Part shown: positions 59,061 through 64,000 of the stretch, in pieces
Layout of the letters: each line of letters opens with the position of its first letter
Position numbering within the stretch: position 1 is the first letter of the stretch
DNA from: Lates calcarifer
Taxonomy: Eukaryota; Chordata; Actinopteri; Centropomidae
DNA length: 64,000 bases
Direction of reading: 5' to 3'
Assembly (NCBI RefSeq): GCF_001640805.2
Contig: NC_066847.1
Location: forward strand, 20,637,504-20,701,503
Program-made: the position numbers and the translations under genes
The notes under the pieces: generated by a model
What the model saw: only the letters and a program-made list of their open reading frames with translations
The model's database searches: none
Told to the model about the DNA's origin: nothing

Positions 59061-62000
59061 GGTATGTCAAGCCTGGCGGCCAGGGCTTCGGTCAAATCAT
59101 ATAGTCTTGAAAATCACCACGATTTACACCTCTTTTATTTGGAGGTGACGTTTGCTGTTGAGCCCGTGTTGCATTCAAGTTCCCATAATGTAGCCTAAAT
59201 GACAGCTCCATTATATGTTTCATGTAGACCCAAACCCTTCCTATACTGGAATACTGCCTGACCCCAGAAACCCGTATGAGCTAGTTTGTCATAACTCTTC
59301 TAAATGCAGCTTGTTTTCTATATGTAAATACACAATGTGAGCACAATGTAAACTAGAATATTAAAACAGGAATCCCTCTACAAGACAAGACTGCAAGACT
59401 CCAAAATAAAGCCAGATGCTGTTGTAATTTAGTGGTGTAAACTCTCAACAAATTTGCAAGTGCTCAAATTACTAAAAAGCAAGTGACACACAGTCAACCT
59501 GGGATTTATAGGGTCTGAGACAGTTTCCCACTTTGCGCAGCTGGTAATCCAGCCTTCAACCTGAGCGGAGTCTAGAACAAATTTCAAATGCTGTAAGCTA
59601 CAGTAAATTCCTCTCCCAATGGGCTTTTTGGATTTAAAGAAATGAGAACCAGGGAAGTCCATTTACTAAAGTATGACACATCTAACTTTCAAATCACTTG
59701 TCTAAGGCAGTTGAGTTGCATCCCTGAAATACATACATTTGATACATTTGAGAACACCAGGACTTAGTGTCACAGTGGTGTACTGTTTATTTGACCTTTA
59801 GCAAAATCCTACACTGTGTAAAATATTCTATAAAGAAAAAGTAGCGCTGTTGTCATAATACCAGAATCATTGTCGGACAAATAAGGAAAAAGACCAGACT
59901 TGAATTCTTAATGTAGGCTTTTAACAGACATTGCTGCAGGGGATTCATTCTTGGCAGAATGGACGCAGAGTTGTGTTATGGTTCAAATTTCATCAGTGTG
60001 TCATTGCTGACTGTTGTCTTTGCTGCTATAGTAATAAGCAAACTGTAAACAAAATCATTTTCAGTGAATCAGGTACATTGGTATGTGAAAGCGTCTTGCG
60101 AGAGTTGCACGGTTCATCCTGTTAATAAAACATGGATGAGCCAAGTGCAACAGACGTTTAGTGTCTGTCAACCACATGCATATATACTGCATGTGTAAGG
60201 CATAATTAATACGTCCACCCTCACAGTTAATGTTGGCACCCACACAAGTATATGTAAAAGCTAAATATATTTCCATAATAAGCATTCAAATGTACTAAAA
60301 GATATATGGTGTGATTTTAATTCTAAGTGGAAAGTAAAGTACTTTTAGGCCCATGAAGCACCTTGGTAAAGGACACAGCATGCTGATAAAACCAGAATTC
60401 TCTGTCAGTGTCCTGTTTATAGGATTATGCACTCCATTTCAGGCAGAGATGCTCCATGCTTATCAAATTTGATATGAGCTGTTACACAAAATTAAATGTA
60501 TCAAATGTCCACTGGGATAGAAGCTGTTGCCTGTTAACTCGTGACTCATATCTAACGACACCAAAAAACCAATAGTCTCATTATATTTGCATTGTTTTTC
60601 TCTTCATTGCCAAGGAAAGAGGACTGTGGGATTCTCTGGTTAGGTGAACACTACCAAGTTGGTGATCACTGTCTGCCCTTTGACCTCACCACTTTCGAGG
60701 CTCAAGACATCAGAGGAGAGCAGGAAGGAGCTGGGTCACTCAGTTAGAAGTCATTTCAACAAGGAGGAGAGGGATAAAAGCTGCTTTCAGGAAGCTGATA
60801 CTGACTAAATCCCTTCACCGTTTATATCTTTACTTCTACCTCCCTCTTATCCACCCTGTAACTCCCCTCTTACTTTGACAATAAGCCACTTTTATGTGGG
60901 AGGTCTGACTCAGCCAAACACTGAAAAAGACAAGAGATTGAAACAAGAAAGGAATAAAAAACCCCACACATCTCAGCTCAGTGCTCGGCAGCTTCAGCAT
61001 TTTATATTTTTGTACCTGCCTATCACAGGCCTTCAGTGGTAATCATTGTTTGAGACTGCTTAGTAACATGAGACATCTTTATTGTCTCAAGTCTTTAATG
61101 TTTTTTGTAGATTTTTTTCCCTACTTGTTCATACCTAGTGCTGGGGTTTCAATTCATTTGTTCATTTCCTTTAAGCCTTATAAACTGACAAATCCAGAAT
61201 AGTTAAAGGTTAAAGGTTTTTTTTGATTTTTTTTTTTTTTTTGCTCCATTGCTAACATTAGCATCAACAGCTGTTTATTTAGCAAGAGCTTCAGCCATCA
61301 CTGTGTTCACAACAGGTTGCAGCCTTACTTACTCCTTCATCCTCTCATGTTGGTCTGAGGGCAAACTGGACGCTAGTGACTCACTATTGAAAAGTTGTAT
61401 TCTGAGGCAGGATGGGCAAGGGCTAGCTGGAGTTACATTACCACCACTGGAGACAGCTCTTGGCGAGTAAAGAAATGAAGTGTGATGCTGAACTCACAAA
61501 GTTATGTGGCGATTGCAAAAACATACATATATTAATGTGTCTGCATATGTGGCATTATTTTATACTTTACTGGGGTTGAGTCTGACATTATCAAAGTAAT
61601 TTGTCAATATGTTTCCCAACTTGTGGGAAAATTATTTCTGTTATTTAATAAGCTATTGCACATGATATTTCAAGTATACACACTACTTTTGTTGAGAAAT
61701 ACCAGTGTTTGACTGTCTCCATGGTTGCTTTGGGGCCAGTGTGAGATATTCTCCATGACGACAGGTATAACTAATACCATTAACAAAGGCAGACATAATG
61801 GGAAAATAGCACACCTAAGTGGCATGCTGACATGATTAATGCTGTTATTAATAATACTGTGTTTGACAAGACAAAATGTCTGCGGTGTGACTGGTCTATA
61901 GATAGATAGCTGACATATAGCACCTTGCGCCAGCCACATTCACACAGCTTAGCTGACATTGCCTGATTCCAATTTAGTGTGGAGATTAATCACTGGAGCA

Positions 62001-63699
62001 ATTATTGAAGGTCACAATGATTTAGCAATAAAGTGACAACCATCTCTGCTATAAAAATGACATCACTGTCTGAAAAACACACATTTTCTTTAAAGGAACT
62101 CACTTTCAGATACCATACTTTATTGGATACCAGCTAGGTGTATGAAGTCATATGGTGTAATAAAGAAATACCCTGAAGGAATCACAAATTCAATGACCGA
62201 ACCATATTGGCAGACTGAAAACTTGCATTGTCTGCCAGTCCTGATTTATTGCCAATAAAGCCATCAACATTGAAATAGCCGCTGAAAGTTTCCCAAAAGA
62301 TTTACAAAGGCTCACAGAAGGAATCAGACATCATCTTATTTTTCTATACAGTGGGGCCAGCGAAAGAATAATGAAATAAAAATTCACCACGTAGTTGTAG
62401 GTCCTGGTTTTATTGAAACAACCCTTTCAACTCTTATTGCACTTTGCAGTAATTTACAAAACTGCTTTGAAACTGCAGCTGTGGGGTCCATGGCATTAAA
62501 TGGCATACGACAATAAAGACCAGCTAAAGATTTAGGAGATTTAAAAGTGTGAAAATCAGAAGGTTATCCTGATGCTGGTCTTAGAGGGAATTCTAGCTTT
62601 GTGTCAGTAGGTCTCTGGGGTCAGGAGATTGAAAATTGAAAGTTTGGCCTGACAGTGTTGTAGAGCATATAGGTCACATAGGTCATAGCTAATCAATAGG
62701 TCTGTTCCTGTTGGGAATGTGAATGTGCAGATGAAATTTAATGCCAATGGATACTTTTGGAGACTTTGACAAGTTATGTTGGCAACAAAAAATTTAATGG
62801 GGAGGGTTGCGCCTGAAGAGAGGGCAAAGGGTCAACAAAATCAATCAGCCTCTGCCTCTTGGGGGCGTGAATGTGCACAATAAATGCCATGCCAATCCAG
62901 ACATAAAAATCATATCAGTTGTACACATTCTTTGATAACTATTGAACTGTAAACTTCATTTTTTTCTGATATGAGTATGAAAGCTGGGTTTGCTAGACAA
63001 ATGTGCAATATAGCAACGGTACAGTCTTCAAGAATATCAGACTGTTCGTAAAAGTTAGGAAGTTGTACAAATAAAGACAAATCCTCTCAATCCTCTCAAG
63101 ACTGGTTCCCTCTTATGAGTCGTGCTTTATAGTACCAAATGAAAGGAACGTAGATAAGTGAAAAAGAACAAATCTGTGTAAGTGCATATTTACATTTCAG
63201 ATAAACAGGATGTGTGGTGTGAGCAAATGTGATTAGAGCCAGTTCCTGTCACTGTGTGAGAGCAGACATCTGTGCGATTTCTTGCTCTTGGTCATTGCTA
63301 GCTCACCTGGCATATGTGGCTTATTATGGACAATTTATTGCCTCATCTTCTTTTCAAGTTTCTGTAACATTAGACTCAGAGGAAATTACAACCTGCATCA
63401 CTTGAAAGGAGCTCTGAGAGTAGTTAACAGACCCATGTCCCCACGATATCTGACCTCAGTACATCTGGCAGCTGAAATTAGGGCCTGAAAGGTATTATTC
63501 AACAGTGTGAACTATTGTAGTCAGCTCTGCTCTGAACGTCTCTCAAAGTCAAGGGCTTTTGAATGTACCCTGAATCTTGGCAGGTGAGCATCACTGAGGA
63601 TAATAGCAGTTTGATGAAGTTGGAAAAAAGAAGATGAATTGCTCTACAAACTCACTCAGAAACACCGCAGGCGTTCACTACACTTACTGCTATTTTAAG
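59061..63699. other. upstream intergenic sequence, no gene recognised
   Basis: AT-rich, no coding exon recognised on either strand. Long T runs at 61,217-61,242. No clear repeat family. Confidence 0.5.
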
Positions 63700-63820
63700 A
63701 CATATCTTATTTACAAAAACTCTTCTATTAAGTTGTAACAAAAAGTCTTCGGTCGGAGTGAAAATTGCTCAGGCAGTCAAAGATGGCGGCTATCTGGGGT
63801 TAGCAGCGTTTCCTAATCTT
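63700..63820 (+). other. possible first exon of a plus-strand gene with an AAGATGGCGGC element
   Basis: AAGATGGCGGC at 63,780-63,790 matches the YY1/TISU-type element typical of short-leader promoters. A textbook donor, CTT-GTAAGTAT, follows at 63,821. The ATG there reads only six codons before TAG, so the exon would be non-coding or the ATG an upstream start. The surrounding DNA is not CpG-rich. The start coordinate is a guess. Confidence 0.3.
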
Positions 63821-63904
63821 GTAAGTATCACCAAATTTTAATACTCCTCTGATTTTACACCTCATACTGTAATTAATGTACAGTATTTTCAAGGCTCGTA
63901 TTTT

Positions 63905-64000
63905 TAAAGCTAACATGCTCATTTTTAGCCGGCGATAAATGTTATATTAACCATCTCTAGCCTCCTTGTTTTGCGTGCTAGCATGCTAACATTTGCTAAT
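63905..64000. repeat. third fragment of the GCTAGCATGCTAACAT-type repeat at the window edge
   Basis: Ends with gtgctagcatgctaacattt, the core motif of the 11.2-11.8 kb element. Truncated by the window. Confidence 0.5.

Noticed and set aside
1..64000. CRISPR arrays, prophage, bacterial defence or biosynthetic systems
   Set aside because: The sequence is vertebrate intron-exon DNA. No spaced direct repeats, operon structure or ribosome-binding sites are present.

Overview
The window is nuclear DNA from a vertebrate, almost certainly a percomorph teleost fish. Genes are split by GT-AG introns, intergenic sequence is AT-rich and CpG-poor, and several interspersed repeat fragments match families I know from percomorph genomes.

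The main content is one complete minus-strand gene, mpdz (multiple PDZ domain protein, MUPP1). It runs from a CpG-rich promoter and first exon near 59.0 kb down to a stop codon at 17,249-17,251. The likely poly(A) signal is near 15.83 kb. I reconstructed 50 exons, 49 of them coding, and most join in phase at canonical splice sites. The product is about 2,150-2,165 residues: an N-terminal L27 domain followed by thirteen PDZ domains. This makes it MPDZ rather than its ten-PDZ paralogue PATJ. MPDZ is a scaffold at tight junctions, cell polarity complexes and synapses. L27 recruits Pals1-type partners and each PDZ binds C-terminal tails of membrane or signalling proteins.

Layout: 1-15.8 kb, downstream intergenic sequence with repeat fragments and no recognised gene; 15.8-17.25 kb, predicted 3' UTR; 17.25-19.6 kb, PDZ11 (end) to PDZ13; 19.7-25.3 kb, PDZ9 to PDZ11; 26.0-34.5 kb, PDZ7, a multi-exon linker and PDZ8; 34.5-39.4 kb, PDZ6 and linker; 39-43.3 kb, acidic linker and PDZ5; 44-51.5 kb, PDZ4 to PDZ1; 51.7-56.5 kb, linker, L27 and start codon; 58.86-59.06 kb, non-coding exon 1 and promoter; 59.1-64 kb, upstream intergenic sequence with a possible plus-strand first exon near 63.8 kb.

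The points most worth a second look are three one-base frame conflicts clustered between 24.6 and 29.0 kb (PDZ8, its acidic linker and the PDZ9 tail), a 42-nt in-frame cassette exon after PDZ6, a run of symmetric phase-0 linker exons between PDZ7 and PDZ8, a 5' leader with three short upstream ORFs, and a pattern of shared intron positions across PDZ repeats. I saw no CRISPR, phage, bacterial operon or other novel system.
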